Assembly (NCBI GenBank): GCA_963849095.1
Contig: CAWKGA010000001.1
Coordinates: 434,001-498,000, forward strand
Origin: JASHUC01 sp963849095
GTDB lineage: Bacteria > Pseudomonadota > Gammaproteobacteria > Steroidobacterales > Steroidobacteraceae
DNA: 64,000 nucleotides
Direction of reading: 5' to 3'
The position numbers and the translations under genes were made by a program. Shown in pieces: positions 17,045 through 24,722 of the stretch (position 1 is the first letter of the stretch; the number at the start of each line of letters is the position of its first letter). The notes beneath the pieces were generated by a model. The model did no database searches. It was given only the letters and a program-made list of their open reading frames with translations, and was not told the origin of the DNA.

Positions 17045-17818
17045 GTGGACATCAAGAGCAGCGTGGCCGTCGTCACTGGCGGCGCTTCCGGTCTCGGCGA
17101 GGCGACGGTCGAGCGGCTGATCGCCGGAGGAGGCCGGGTCGGCATCTTCGACCTGAACGAGGAGCGCGGCCGCGCGGTCGCGGGGAGGCACGCGGGACGC
17201 GCGATCTTCGCGCGCGTGGACGTGGCCGATGAGGCCTCGGTCGCCGCCGGAATCGCCGCGGTGAAGGCGGCGTTCGGCGCCATCCACATCTGCGTGAGCT
17301 GCGCCGGCATTCCGGGATTCGTGGGCCGCACCGTGAGCAAGAAGGGGCCGTTCCCGCTCGCGGAGTTCAAGAAGGTGATCGAGATCAATCTCATCGGCAC
17401 GTTCAACGTCGCCCGGCTCGCCGCGGCGGAGATGCTGAAGAACGATCCAGCCGGACCGAGCGGCGAGCGCGGCGTCATCGTCAATACCGCCTCGCTCGCG
17501 GCGTTCGACGGGCAGATGGGACAGTGCGCCTACTCGGCGAGCAAGGCCGGGGTGGTCGGCCTCACGCTGCCGATGACGCGCGACTTCTCGCAGTTCGGCG
17601 TGCGGGTGTGCGCCATCGCGCCCGGCCTGTTCGAAACGCCGATGGGCGCCGGTGTGCCTCCCGAGGTGAAGGAACGGCTGGTCGGCACGCTCGAGTTCCC
17701 GAAGCGGATGGGCGCGCCGTCGGAGTTCGCCGCGCTCGCCGCGCACATCGTGGAAAACGCCTACATCAACGGTGAGGTCATTCGCATCGATGCCGGGACG
17801 CGTGCGCCGCCGCGATGA
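17045..17818 (+). CDS. SDR family dehydrogenase (3-hydroxyacyl-CoA dehydrogenase type II-like)
   Basis: A 257-residue classical SDR: VVTGGASGLGEATV for NAD binding, Asp in GIFDLNEE favouring NAD over NADP, SCAGI for the NAG motif, Ser in VNTASLAAF and Tyr/Lys in AYSASKAG. The spacing and the GAPSEFAALAAHIVENAYINGEVIRIDAG end match the type II 3-hydroxyacyl-CoA dehydrogenase (HSD17B10) group, which also takes hydroxysteroids. With the thiolase, synthetase and crotonase it would complete one beta-oxidation-like round. GTG start at 17045. Its TGA overlaps the ATG of the FAH-fold gene (ATGA), so translation is coupled. Confidence 0.88.
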   Translation: MDIKSSVAVVTGGASGLGEATVERLIAGGGRVGIFDLNEERGRAVAGRHAGRAIFARVDVADEASVAAGIAAVKAAFGAIHICVSCAGIPGFVGRTVSKKGPFPLAEFKKVIEINLIGTFNVARLAAAEMLKNDPAGPSGERGVIVNTASLAAFDGQMGQCAYSASKAGVVGLTLPMTRDFSQFGVRVCAIAPGLFETPMGAGVPPEVKERLVGTLEFPKRMGAPSEFAALAAHIVENAYINGEVIRIDAGTRAPPR

Positions 17819-18837
17819 GACTCGCGAGCTTCCATGCGCGGGGCCGCGACCGCCTGGGTGCAGCGCTCGCCGACGATGAGCTGATCGACCTCGCCGAGGC
17901 CGCTGCCGCGGCGGGTGTCGGTACAGTCGGTGGCGCGGGCATCAGCGCTGGCGAGGGCGCCGTCGGCGGCGCGGCGCTCATGGACATGATCGCGCTCATC
18001 GAAGGGGGCGACCCGGCGCTCGCCGCCGCGCGCAGCGCCGTGTCTTACGCGCTCGCGCACGCCGGCACCGTGCCTCGGTACCGCCTCGGCGAGATCCGCT
18101 GGCACCCGCCGGTGCGCCGCCCTTCCAAGCTCGTGTGTCTCGCGCTCAACAACAGCGCCAACGCGGATCGCATCCTCACCGGGCCGAAGCATCCCGCCTC
18201 CTTCATCAAGGGCGCGAACGCGCTCACCGGCCACGGCGAGCCCATCCTCATCAAGCCGTTCTACGGGCGGTGCCACCCGGAGCCCGAGCTCGCGCTGGTG
18301 ATCGGCCGCCGCGCCACGGAGATCCGGGCCACCGAGGCGTACGCCCACGTCTTCGGCTACACGATCCACAACGACATCACCTCGCCCACCATGCGCGGCG
18401 AGGATACCTTCCACTATCGAGCGATCCACCCGGCGAAGAACGATCCGGCGCAGATCGAGTACGTCGACACCTGGGTCAGCTATCCGGGGCGCTACAAGGG
18501 GAGCGATACGTTCTCGCCCCTCGGCCCCTGGATCGTCACGCGGGAGGAGATCGCGGATCCGCATGCGCTCACCGTGAGCTGCCGGCACAAGGAGGAGCTG
18601 GTGACCGAGGACAGCACGGCGAACCTCTTCTACAAGGTGCCGGAGGTGCTCGCCTTCCTCTCGCGGTTCATGACGCTCCTGCCGGGCGATGTCGTCTCGC
18701 TCGGCACCGCCCTCAAGCGCTCGGCCCCCGGCGCGCGGGCGGTGCAGAGTATCGAGCTCGACAAGCTCGGGGGGCCGATCTCGGTGTCCATCTCAGGCAT
18801 TGGAACGCTGACCAACCCGGTCGAGATCCTGCCGTGA
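17815..18837 (+). CDS. fumarylacetoacetate hydrolase family protein
   Basis: A 340-residue FAH-fold protein. Metal ligands of the family are visible: the E-x-E pair in CHPEPELALVIGR (about 158-162) and the Asp in TIHNDITSPTMRGED (about 190). Family reactions include hydrolysis of acylpyruvates, decarboxylation, and hydration of dienoates from meta-cleavage. Directly downstream are the two subunits of an extradiol dioxygenase, so the likely job is processing of the ring-cleavage product (inference). The N-terminal 60 residues are alanine/glycine-rich and less conserved. It is linked by 4-bp overlaps on both sides. Confidence 0.86.
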   Translation: MRLASFHARGRDRLGAALADDELIDLAEAAAAAGVGTVGGAGISAGEGAVGGAALMDMIALIEGGDPALAAARSAVSYALAHAGTVPRYRLGEIRWHPPVRRPSKLVCLALNNSANADRILTGPKHPASFIKGANALTGHGEPILIKPFYGRCHPEPELALVIGRRATEIRATEAYAHVFGYTIHNDITSPTMRGEDTFHYRAIHPAKNDPAQIEYVDTWVSYPGRYKGSDTFSPLGPWIVTREEIADPHALTVSCRHKEELVTEDSTANLFYKVPEVLAFLSRFMTLLPGDVVSLGTALKRSAPGARAVQSIELDKLGGPISVSISGIGTLTNPVEILP

Positions 18838-19196
18838 AGCCGTCCGAGCGCGACTTCGCGCATCCGTCGCCGGGGACGTACCTGCTCACGGTCTCGCTCG
18901 CGCAGCAGGGTTACCGGCTGAGCTCGTTCTGCCGCGGCCTGATGAGGCCCGAGGCCCGCGCGGCATTCAAGGCCGACGAGGAGGGCACCATGCGCGCCTT
19001 CGGGCTTGACGAGGCCGAGAGCGCCATGATCCGGGCGCGCGACTGGCTCGCGATGGTGCGTTACGGCGTCAATCACTTCCTCGTGTTCCGCGTGGCCGGC
19101 ACTCTCGGAGTGGGACTCACCGGCACGGCCGCGCAGATGCGGGGCGAGACGCTCGAGGAATTCAAGCGGACCCGCCGGGTCTGGGAAGAGCGATGA
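18834..19196 (+). CDS. ligA: extradiol dioxygenase small subunit, LigA-like (protocatechuate 4,5-dioxygenase alpha)
   Basis: A 120-residue protein whose order matches the alpha subunit of protocatechuate 4,5-dioxygenase: GYRLSSFCRGLM, MRPEARAAFKADEEGTM, GLDEAESAMIRARDWLAMV and YGVNHF. In the SYK-6 enzyme this subunit caps the active site of LigB. GTG start at 18834 overlaps the previous stop (GTGA), and its own TGA overlaps the LigB-like ATG. The family identity is sure; the aromatic substrate need not be protocatechuate, because related enzymes act on gallate, methylgallate and other catechols. Confidence 0.85.
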   Translation: MKPSERDFAHPSPGTYLLTVSLAQQGYRLSSFCRGLMRPEARAAFKADEEGTMRAFGLDEAESAMIRARDWLAMVRYGVNHFLVFRVAGTLGVGLTGTAAQMRGETLEEFKRTRRVWEER

Positions 19197-20071
19197 TGGC
19201 GCGGATCATCGCCGGTCTCGGCTCGCCTCATTCCCCGGCCGTCGGCGCGGCAGTCGATCGACACGACGAGGAGAGCCCCTACTGGAAGCCTCTCTTCGAC
19301 GGCTACAAGCCGATGCGCGCGTGGCTCGAGCAGGCGCAGCCCGACGTGGTCATCCTGTTCTCGAACGATCACTTCACCTCGTTCTTCCTGGACGCCATTC
19401 CAACGTTCGCGATCGGGGTCGCCGGCCTCCACGAGATCGCGGACGAAGGCTGGGGGAAGCGTTCGCTCCCGCCGGTTCCGGGGGATACGGAGCTTGCCTG
19501 GCATCTCGCCCGATCCCTGGTCGATGAGGGCTTCGATCCGACGGTCTGCCACCGCATGCCGCTCGACCACGGGTGCCTCTCGCCGCTCTCCGCGCTCCTC
19601 AGCTGGACGCCGCAATGGCCGGTGCGGGTCGTCCCGATCCTCGTGAACGTCCTGCACTTCCCCATCCCGACCCCGGCGCGCTGCTTCCATCTCGGGCAGG
19701 CCGTGCGCCGCGCCGTCGCAAGCTACGAGGATGATCTGAAAGTGGTCGTGCTCGGGACGGGCGGGCTCTCTCATCAGCTCGCGGGCGAGCGCTTCGGGTA
19801 CATCAATCCGCAGTGGGATGCGGAGTTCCTCGACAGACTGGAGCGGGACCCGGAGTCGCTCGCCGCATTGGGGCACCGGGACTTCATCGAGCGCGGCGGC
19901 AGCGAGAGCGTGGAAGTCATCCTGTGGCTGTGCATGCGCGGGGCCCTGTCGCGGCAGGTCCGCTGCATTCATCGCAACTACTATCACTCGACGCTCACCG
20001 GGTACGCGCAGGCAATCTACGAGGACACGGAAAGCACCGCTGCGGCGCCGGGCTTGCGTGGAGCGGCATGA
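19193..20071 (+). CDS. ligB: class III extradiol dioxygenase catalytic subunit, LigB-like
   Basis: A 292-residue LigB-type enzyme that would open a catechol ring next to the hydroxyls using Fe(II) and O2. The iron ligands of LigB are all found: His13 (GSPHSPA), His60 (FSNDH) and the Glu in GGSESVEVILW (about 240); the acid-base His is in GTGGLSHQLAGERFG (about 192). Further family signatures are PTFAIGVA, DEGWGKR and PLDHGCLSPLS. It is the closest in layout to protocatechuate 4,5-dioxygenase beta. It is coupled to LigA upstream and to the MetE-like gene downstream by ATGA overlaps. The true substrate is open. Confidence 0.9.
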   Translation: MMARIIAGLGSPHSPAVGAAVDRHDEESPYWKPLFDGYKPMRAWLEQAQPDVVILFSNDHFTSFFLDAIPTFAIGVAGLHEIADEGWGKRSLPPVPGDTELAWHLARSLVDEGFDPTVCHRMPLDHGCLSPLSALLSWTPQWPVRVVPILVNVLHFPIPTPARCFHLGQAVRRAVASYEDDLKVVVLGTGGLSHQLAGERFGYINPQWDAEFLDRLERDPESLAALGHRDFIERGGSESVEVILWLCMRGALSRQVRCIHRNYYHSTLTGYAQAIYEDTESTAAAPGLRGAA

Positions 20072-21213
20072 AAACCAGCACCGAACGCATCCTCACGACC
20101 CACGTCGGGAGCCTGCCGCGCTCAGCCGCCGTCACGGAGCAGATTCTCAAGAAGGAGCGGGGCGAGCCCTACGACCGGGCGGAGTTTGATCGCATCGCGC
20201 GGGAGGCCGTGATCGACATCGTGGCCCGGCAGGTCGAGACCGGCGTCGACGTGGTGAGCGATGGGGAGACGGCCAAGATCGGCTACGCAACGTACATCAA
20301 GGACAGGCTCACTGGATTCGGCGGCGAGAACACGGCGAAGCCTCACCGCGACCTGCGCGACCATCCGGATCTGCGCAAGCGGATGACGGCGTTCACCGGG
20401 CCGCAGACCTTCCGGCGCCTGTGCTGCATCGGCCCCGTCGAGCTGAAGGATCCCGGCGCCGTGCAGCAGGACATCGCGCATTTCCGCGCGGCGCTCGAAC
20501 GCACGCCGGCGACCGACGCCTTCCTCAACGCGGCCTCGCCCGGAGTCGTCTCGTCGTTCCAACCGAACCAGTACTACCCGACGCACGAGGCCTACGTGGA
20601 GGCCGTGGCGGAGGTCATGCGCTCGGAGTACGAGGCGATCGTCGCCGCCGGCTTCGTGCTGCAGGTCGACTGTCCCGACCTGGCGATGTCGCGCCACACG
20701 GGATTCCAGGACCTCACGGAGGTTGAGTTCCTGCGCCGCGCCGAGCATCACGTGGAGGCGCTCAACGCCGCGCTCGAGAGCATCCCGGCGGAGTCCACCC
20801 GCATGCACATCTGCTGGGGCAACTACGAGGGGCCTCACGACCACGACATCCCGCTCGAGCGGATCCTGCGGATCGTGATGCAGGCGAAGCCGCAGGCCAT
20901 CTCGTTCGAGGCCGCGAACCCGCGGCACGCGCACGAGTGGACGGTCTGGCGCGACGCGAAGCTGCCGGAGCACAAGGTGCTCATTCCCGGCATGCTCGAC
21001 TCCTCCACGAACTTCGTGGAGCATCCGGAGCTCGTCGCGCAGCGGATCTGCACGTTCGCCGGCATCGTCGGGCGGGAGCGCGTCCTCGCGGGCACCGACT
21101 GCGGGTTCGGCACGTTCGCGGGCTACGGCAAGATCGATCCCGATGTCGCGTTCAAGAAGCTTCGGTCGCTCGTCGAGGGGGCGAGGATTGCGACGGAGCG
21201 GCTGTGGCGCTGA
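20068..21213 (+). CDS. cobalamin-independent methionine synthase C-domain-like zinc methyltransferase
   Basis: A 381-residue protein equal to the C-terminal catalytic half of MetE only. Zinc ligands are visible as HIC in STRMHICWGNYEG (about 243-245) and Cys in LAGTDCGFGTFAG (about 352). The N-terminus THVGSLPRS and the DFFYPQ-like EANPRH region are also family features. Stand-alone relatives include epoxyalkane:coenzyme M transferase and many unstudied proteins, so the reaction is a thiol or methyl transfer on zinc. Its translation is coupled to the LigB-like gene, so a role in demethylating or thiol-conjugating an aromatic intermediate is more likely than methionine synthesis (inference). 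Confidence 0.8.
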   Translation: MKTSTERILTTHVGSLPRSAAVTEQILKKERGEPYDRAEFDRIAREAVIDIVARQVETGVDVVSDGETAKIGYATYIKDRLTGFGGENTAKPHRDLRDHPDLRKRMTAFTGPQTFRRLCCIGPVELKDPGAVQQDIAHFRAALERTPATDAFLNAASPGVVSSFQPNQYYPTHEAYVEAVAEVMRSEYEAIVAAGFVLQVDCPDLAMSRHTGFQDLTEVEFLRRAEHHVEALNAALESIPAESTRMHICWGNYEGPHDHDIPLERILRIVMQAKPQAISFEAANPRHAHEWTVWRDAKLPEHKVLIPGMLDSSTNFVEHPELVAQRICTFAGIVGRERVLAGTDCGFGTFAGYGKIDPDVAFKKLRSLVEGARIATERLWR

Positions 21214-21262
21214 CGCCCGGCAGGCCATGCGTCCTCGCGATCGTGACCGGGGTCGCGCTCCC

Positions 21263-21718
21263 GTGACCGCAGGTCTCGACGATGCGGCGGTTGCGGCGAT
21301 CGAGCGCGCCTGCGCGCGGCTGGTGCTTCAATCCATCCGGGTGTTCGATGAGCAGGACTGGCTGGCGTACGCGAGCCTGTTCACGGAGGACGGAGTGTTC
21401 CTCCGCGCCAACCTACCGGATGAGCCGCTCGCGGGGCGCGAGGCCATACGAGCTGCGCTCGCCGCGCGATCCGCCACGCGGCTCACGCGGCATCTGTGCA
21501 CCAACATCGAGATCGACGTGCTCGACGCGGAGCACGCGCGCGGCCTCTGCTATCTGGTGCTCTATGCCGGGGATGCCTTGCAGAGCGAGAGCGCGGCTGG
21601 GCGCTCGGCGGACCCTACGCAACGAGTGGGGGAGTACCGCGACGTCTTCGTGCGGACGAGCGAAGGTTGGCGCATCGACCGCCGGGAAGGACGGCTCATT
21701 CTCTACACGACCCGGTGA
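21263..21718 (+). CDS. SnoaL-like (nuclear transport factor 2 fold) protein
   Basis: About 151 residues with the cone-shaped NTF2/SnoaL fold pattern: an N-terminal helix ending LVLQSIRVFDEQDWLAYASLFTEDGVF, then GREAIRAAL and a C-terminal strand VRTSEGWRIDRREGRLIL. The family includes ketosteroid isomerases, polyketide cyclases and ring-hydroxylating dioxygenase small subunits; no catalytic residue can be assigned here. GTG 21263 is used; an in-frame ATG at 21227 would add 12 residues and neither has a strong SD. It follows the MetE-like gene by about 50 bp and likely ends the operon. Two further proteins of this fold lie at 24723 and 27426. Confidence 0.75.
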   Translation: MTAGLDDAAVAAIERACARLVLQSIRVFDEQDWLAYASLFTEDGVFLRANLPDEPLAGREAIRAALAARSATRLTRHLCTNIEIDVLDAEHARGLCYLVLYAGDALQSESAAGRSADPTQRVGEYRDVFVRTSEGWRIDRREGRLILYTTR

Positions 21719-21746
21719 ACAAATGGCTCGATGTGGCCACGGTGAT

Positions 21747-21752
21747 TATAAT
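21747..21752 (+). promoter_or_regulatory. consensus -10 box TATAAT
   Basis: A perfect TATAAT in an AT-rich island (gattataataggcg) after the SnoaL-like gene. A matching -35 is poor (TGGCTC at 21724). It points rightward to a 53-codon ORF at 21788 and could make antisense RNA over the 3' end of the CoA transferase gene. Confidence 0.3.
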
Positions 21753-21787
21753 AGGCGTAATAGCTCGCTGAGTTGTGGTATCGAAGC

Positions 21788-21949
21788 ATGATCATCGATC
21801 GAAATGTCATGGCGCGTCAGCGCGCGTATCACGAGGCCATGCAACGCTTTCTTGCCCAGAAGCCCTTCAGCTTCCACTTCGTTCGCGGCCGGCGTCCCAC
21901 GCGCGAGGATCTGCACGATCGCTGCGGTCAGAGGCACGTCAGCTCTTGA
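21788..21949 (+). CDS. small ORF or gene remnant, unknown
   Basis: A 53-codon frame, ATG 21788 to TGA 21949, with normal amino-acid composition (QRAYHEAMQRFLAQKPFSFH) and a basic tail. I do not recognise it. It has no good SD but is preceded 36 bp upstream by a consensus -10 box. Its last 11 bp overlap the convergent CoA transferase gene. It may be the surviving start of a larger gene lost by deletion near the IS element, or noncoding. Confidence 0.25.
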   Translation: MIIDRNVMARQRAYHEAMQRFLAQKPFSFHFVRGRRPTREDLHDRCGQRHVSS

Positions 21950-23087
21950 CTGTGCTGTAGGCGACTGCGCGAGCCTCGTCGCGGCTCATTCCCCATGCTT
22001 CGAGGAGCTCTATCACGCCAGGTCCGGTCGCGGGTGCATGAGCCGTTGGTGTGGCGGAGAAGCGCGGCGCCGCGGCCGGCGTAGGCTTCTCGCCGACGAA
22101 CACGCCGCGCGCCACGGTGTGGCGATGGTGGGGCGCCTCGCTCATGCTGAGCACCGGGGTTACACAAGCGTCCGTTCCTTCGAGCAGCCGCGCCCATTCA
22201 TCCCGGGTTTTCGTGCGGAAGAGGGCGGCGAACGTCTCGCGGAGCCGGGGCCAGCTCGCGCGATCGTCGCGGGGCGGCAGCCCCGACTCGTCGAGGCCGA
22301 GCGCGCGGATGAATGCGCGATAGAAAGGCGGCTCCAGCGCGCAGACGACGACGTACTTCCCGTCCGCGGTCTCGTAGGTGGTGCCGTACGGGCAGCCGCC
22401 GTCGAGAAAATTGGAGCCGCGCTCATCGGTCCAGAGTCCGTGATTACGCAGCATATAAATCATGCCCATGAGCGATGCGGCGCCGTCCACCATCGCGGCA
22501 TCGACGATTTGCCCCGGGCCTCCCGCGCGAACGTGGAGCAGCGCGGCGAGGATGCCCATCGCGAGGTACAGCGCGCCGCCCCCCATGTCGGCGACGAGGT
22601 TGAGCGGTGGGCAAGGCGGTTGTCGCGCGCCTCCGATCGCATGCAGCGCGCCCGTGAGCGCCAGGTAGTTCGGATCGTGGCCGGGCGCGTGGGCGAGCGG
22701 TCCGCTCTGGCCCCAGCCCGTCATCCGGCCGATGACGAGCCTCGGGCTCGCGGCGAGACACACCTCGGGACCGACGCCGAGCCGCTCGAGCACCCCTGCC
22801 CGAAAGCCCTCGATCAGCACGTCGGCGTGGGGGAGGATCTCGAGAAAGCGGGCCCGCTGCCCCGCTTCCTTCAGGTCGAGCGTGAGCCAGCTGCGGCCGC
22901 GCCAGGTCGGGTCCTTCTCCGGCGGCACCGGAAACACAGGCGGTCCGTGCAGGGGCGGCGCGACGCGCAGGATGTCCGCTCCCATGTCCGCGAGGAGCAT
23001 GGCGCAGAACGGCGCGGGTCCAACGGCCGCGAGCTCCACGATGCGAACGCCCTGCAAGGGTCCACTCACTCGTCCCGGCGCAGTCAC
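21939..23087 (-). CDS. CaiB/BaiF family CoA transferase
   Basis: A 382-residue class III CoA transferase. The N-terminus GPLQGVRIVELAAVGPAPFCAMLLADMGADILRV is diagnostic, and the active-site Asp is in APGHDPNYLALTGAL (about 150), followed by GGGALYLAMGILAALL. Members move CoA between organic acids (formyl-CoA, carnitine, bile acid CoA) or racemise alpha-methylacyl-CoA; the GHDxNY context fits the racemase-like branch as well. GTG 23087 is chosen over the longer ATG frame because GAGGAGG lies 6 nt upstream. It is on the strand opposite to the dioxygenase operon. It could activate or recycle a CoA ester in the same pathway. Confidence 0.88.
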   Translation of the reverse strand: MTAPGRVSGPLQGVRIVELAAVGPAPFCAMLLADMGADILRVAPPLHGPPVFPVPPEKDPTWRGRSWLTLDLKEAGQRARFLEILPHADVLIEGFRAGVLERLGVGPEVCLAASPRLVIGRMTGWGQSGPLAHAPGHDPNYLALTGALHAIGGARQPPCPPLNLVADMGGGALYLAMGILAALLHVRAGGPGQIVDAAMVDGAASLMGMIYMLRNHGLWTDERGSNFLDGGCPYGTTYETADGKYVVVCALEPPFYRAFIRALGLDESGLPPRDDRASWPRLRETFAALFRTKTRDEWARLLEGTDACVTPVLSMSEAPHHRHTVARGVFVGEKPTPAAAPRFSATPTAHAPATGPGVIELLEAWGMSRDEARAVAYSTVKS

Positions 23088-23438
23088 TGCGGTCCTCCTC
23101 GCGCGCGCCGACTTGTGGCGGCTGCGGCGTTCTGATATGAAACGACCTGTCAAGTACCTGATCGGTCAAGCGGACCCTCTCTTTGATCTGGTGCAAGCAC
23201 AAGTGAACAGCGGCCGGGGCAGCATGTGTCGACGGTTGATCACTCTGATATTCGTGGATCGGGCGCAAGGCCCGCCATCATGGTCGTGATTCGTCGGGAG
23301 CTGCCTCGAACTAGGAGCGCGGGTCCGGCCATGAAGGCTTGTCGCATAGAACGTCACGAGGATTCTCCTTTGCCGTGTGCGACCCCAGCCGCTGACCGCT
23401 TGTACCTGTACCGAGCTCATCGAATGAGTTGCGGCGCC
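23088..23438. other. 351-bp non-coding stretch: CoA-transferase leader and IS downstream end
   Basis: The first part (23088-about 23150) is the 5' region of the CoA transferase gene with its strong SD. A repeated GTCAAG occurs at about 23150 and 23166. The remainder to 23438 is the non-coding end of the IS element downstream of the transposase stop; it contains short stem-loops and no credible ORF. The exact border between host DNA and element cannot be set from one copy. Confidence 0.6.
23255..23438 (-). ncRNA. candidate bridge (guide) RNA region of the IS element
   Basis: Downstream of the transposase stop lie several short stem-loops: CTCAT-CGA-ATGAG (23416-23428), ATCA/TGAT near 23277-23290 and CGGGC-GCAAG-GCCCG (23260-23274). 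IS1111-type elements encode a structured RNA here that pairs with target and donor DNA. Position and structure fit, but loops matching the flanks could not be proven by eye. Confidence 0.25.
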
Positions 23439-24569
23439 TCAGGCGGCGCGGCGCACCTCCTTGAGTTCTGCGCGCTCGAGCTCGCAGCCGATCGCCCAGA
23501 TAAAGCCCAGCAGCTCTCGGCCCACCGCGGTGATGACCTTCTGCTTGGTTTTACCCTTCCCCAGCAGCGCCCGATAGCGTCCGTGCAGCCGGTGCTGCGC
23601 CCGCCAGGCGATCGCCTTGACCTCGTCGCTCGCCCCACTTTGCCGCGCTTTTAGCGCGCTGCCGAGCGCCGGGAGATGACGGTAACTCCAGGCCGCCTCG
23701 GTCACGATGCGCCGCAGGTGCGCGTTGCCCGCCTTGCTGATCGAGCCGCGCTGGATCCGCGCACCACTGGAGTGCTCCCGCGAGACCATGCCGGCATAGC
23801 CCATCAGCTGCCGAGCGCTGCCGAAGCGCGAGAGCTGCCCGAGCTCGCTCACCAGCGTCACGGCGGAGATCTTCGCCACCCCACGCAGACACTGCAATCC
23901 GGCGATCACCGCTTGCTGGCTCGCCGGCACCGATTCGAGCGCCCCGTCGATGCTGCGCTCCAGCCGCACGATGCGCTCGGCTACATGCTCGACCTCGTGC
24001 AGGTAGTCCAGGAGCGTGGCCTGCTGGGCGGGGTGCTCGAAGCGCTGCTGTTTGACCCAGGTCAAGTACTTGCCCGTCCAGGCCGTGGTGCCCTCAGTGG
24101 CTCGCCGTCCCTGGCGCAGAAGAAACTTGCCGAGCCGATGGCGCGCCCGCAACTGATCACGCTTGGCGGCCAGGCGCGCCCGCACCAGGTCGCGCAGCGC
24201 CTCGTGCGCCGCATCGGGCACCCACACCGCCGTCAAGTCCCCGGCGCGGTAGCAGCGCGCCAGCTTCTCGGCATCGCGCCGATCGGTTTTGACCCGATCG
24301 CCCGCCTTGACCGGCACCAGCGTCGGGGCCACCACCTCGCACTTCACCCCCAGCTCGCTCAACTGCCAGTACAGCACGTAGCCGGTCGGGCCCGCCTCGT
24401 AGCACACCCGCAGGCTCTCGGGCTTGCCGAGCTTGCCGATCAGGCGGCGCACCGACTCCGGACGGTTGGGAATCGTCCCGGGGCTGCGCACCTCGCCGCC
24501 GATCTCCGCTACCGCCACCGCAATCGTCTCCGCATGGACATCCAGGCCTACAAATCGTACGTTGCTCAT
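23439..24569 (-). CDS. IS110 family transposase (DEDD recombinase)
   Basis: A 376-residue transposase. The N-terminal RuvC-like DEDD domain shows the first Asp in FVGLDVHAETIAVAV, the Glu in VCYEAGPTGY (about 60) and the Asp pair in VKTDRRDAEKLAR (about 96-99). The C-terminal Tnp_20 domain (about 210-330) has LRGVAKISAVTLVSELG, GYAGMVSREHSSG and the serine nucleophile region RGSISKAGNAHLRRI. All expected residues are present and the frame is intact, so the element could be active. ATG 24569 has GGGAG 6 nt upstream; that SD lies inside one arm of a long hairpin. Product: site-specific, RNA-guided recombination of the element. Confidence 0.93.
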   Translation of the reverse strand: MSNVRFVGLDVHAETIAVAVAEIGGEVRSPGTIPNRPESVRRLIGKLGKPESLRVCYEAGPTGYVLYWQLSELGVKCEVVAPTLVPVKAGDRVKTDRRDAEKLARCYRAGDLTAVWVPDAAHEALRDLVRARLAAKRDQLRARHRLGKFLLRQGRRATEGTTAWTGKYLTWVKQQRFEHPAQQATLLDYLHEVEHVAERIVRLERSIDGALESVPASQQAVIAGLQCLRGVAKISAVTLVSELGQLSRFGSARQLMGYAGMVSREHSSGARIQRGSISKAGNAHLRRIVTEAAWSYRHLPALGSALKARQSGASDEVKAIAWRAQHRLHGRYRALLGKGKTKQKVITAVGRELLGFIWAIGCELERAELKEVRRAA

Positions 24570-24571
24570 CG

Positions 24572-24654
24572 CCGGCTCCCATTTGCATGCGGCTCTGCGC
24601 CGCGGTCTTTCCCGATTCGCAGCGTAATCCGCGATGCTGCAAATCGGGAGCCGG
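24572..24654 (-). promoter_or_regulatory. mutually exclusive hairpins covering the transposase ribosome-binding site
   Basis: Three related segments lie upstream of the transposase ATG. A (24572-24587, CCGGCTCCCATTTGCA) and B (24610-24622, TCCCGATTCGCAG) are near repeats in the same direction; C (24637-24654) is inverted to both. A pairs with C over 16 bp with one bulge. B pairs with C over 12 of 13 positions. In the mRNA, arm A holds the GGGAG SD, so A-C pairing hides the SD and B-C pairing frees it. Confidence 0.55.
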
Positions 24655-24722
24655 TCGTTTCATGATGACTAGTAGCGTTTATGGCACTTCCCAGTCAAGT
24701 TCTGCATGTGAGGGGTTCGAGC

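Larger units (their letters stand above)
23150..24700 (-). mobile_element. IS110-family (IS1111-like) insertion sequence, borders approximate
   Basis: The element holds one transposase gene (23439-24569, minus) flanked by about 100 bp upstream and up to 290 bp downstream of non-coding sequence. A longer downstream than upstream flank is the layout of the IS1111 group, whose guide (bridge) RNA is encoded after the transposase. IS110 elements lack classic terminal inverted repeats and target duplications, and none was found. It has inserted between the CoA transferase and a SnoaL-like gene within the catabolic region. Borders are estimated from the nearest host gene starts. Confidence 0.6.

Noticed and set aside
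13270..17484. 1404-codon open frame on the minus strand opposite thiolase, acyl-CoA synthetase and crotonase
   Set aside because: It is antisense to several genes with clear motifs, is rich in Arg, His and Glu and has no recognisable domain; long antisense frames are expected at this GC content.
23088..24722. Target-site duplication or terminal inverted repeats of the IS element
   Set aside because: Only short matches (GTCAAGT at both sides, TCGGGAGC twice) were found; IS110-family elements usually lack both, and the matches are too short to trust.
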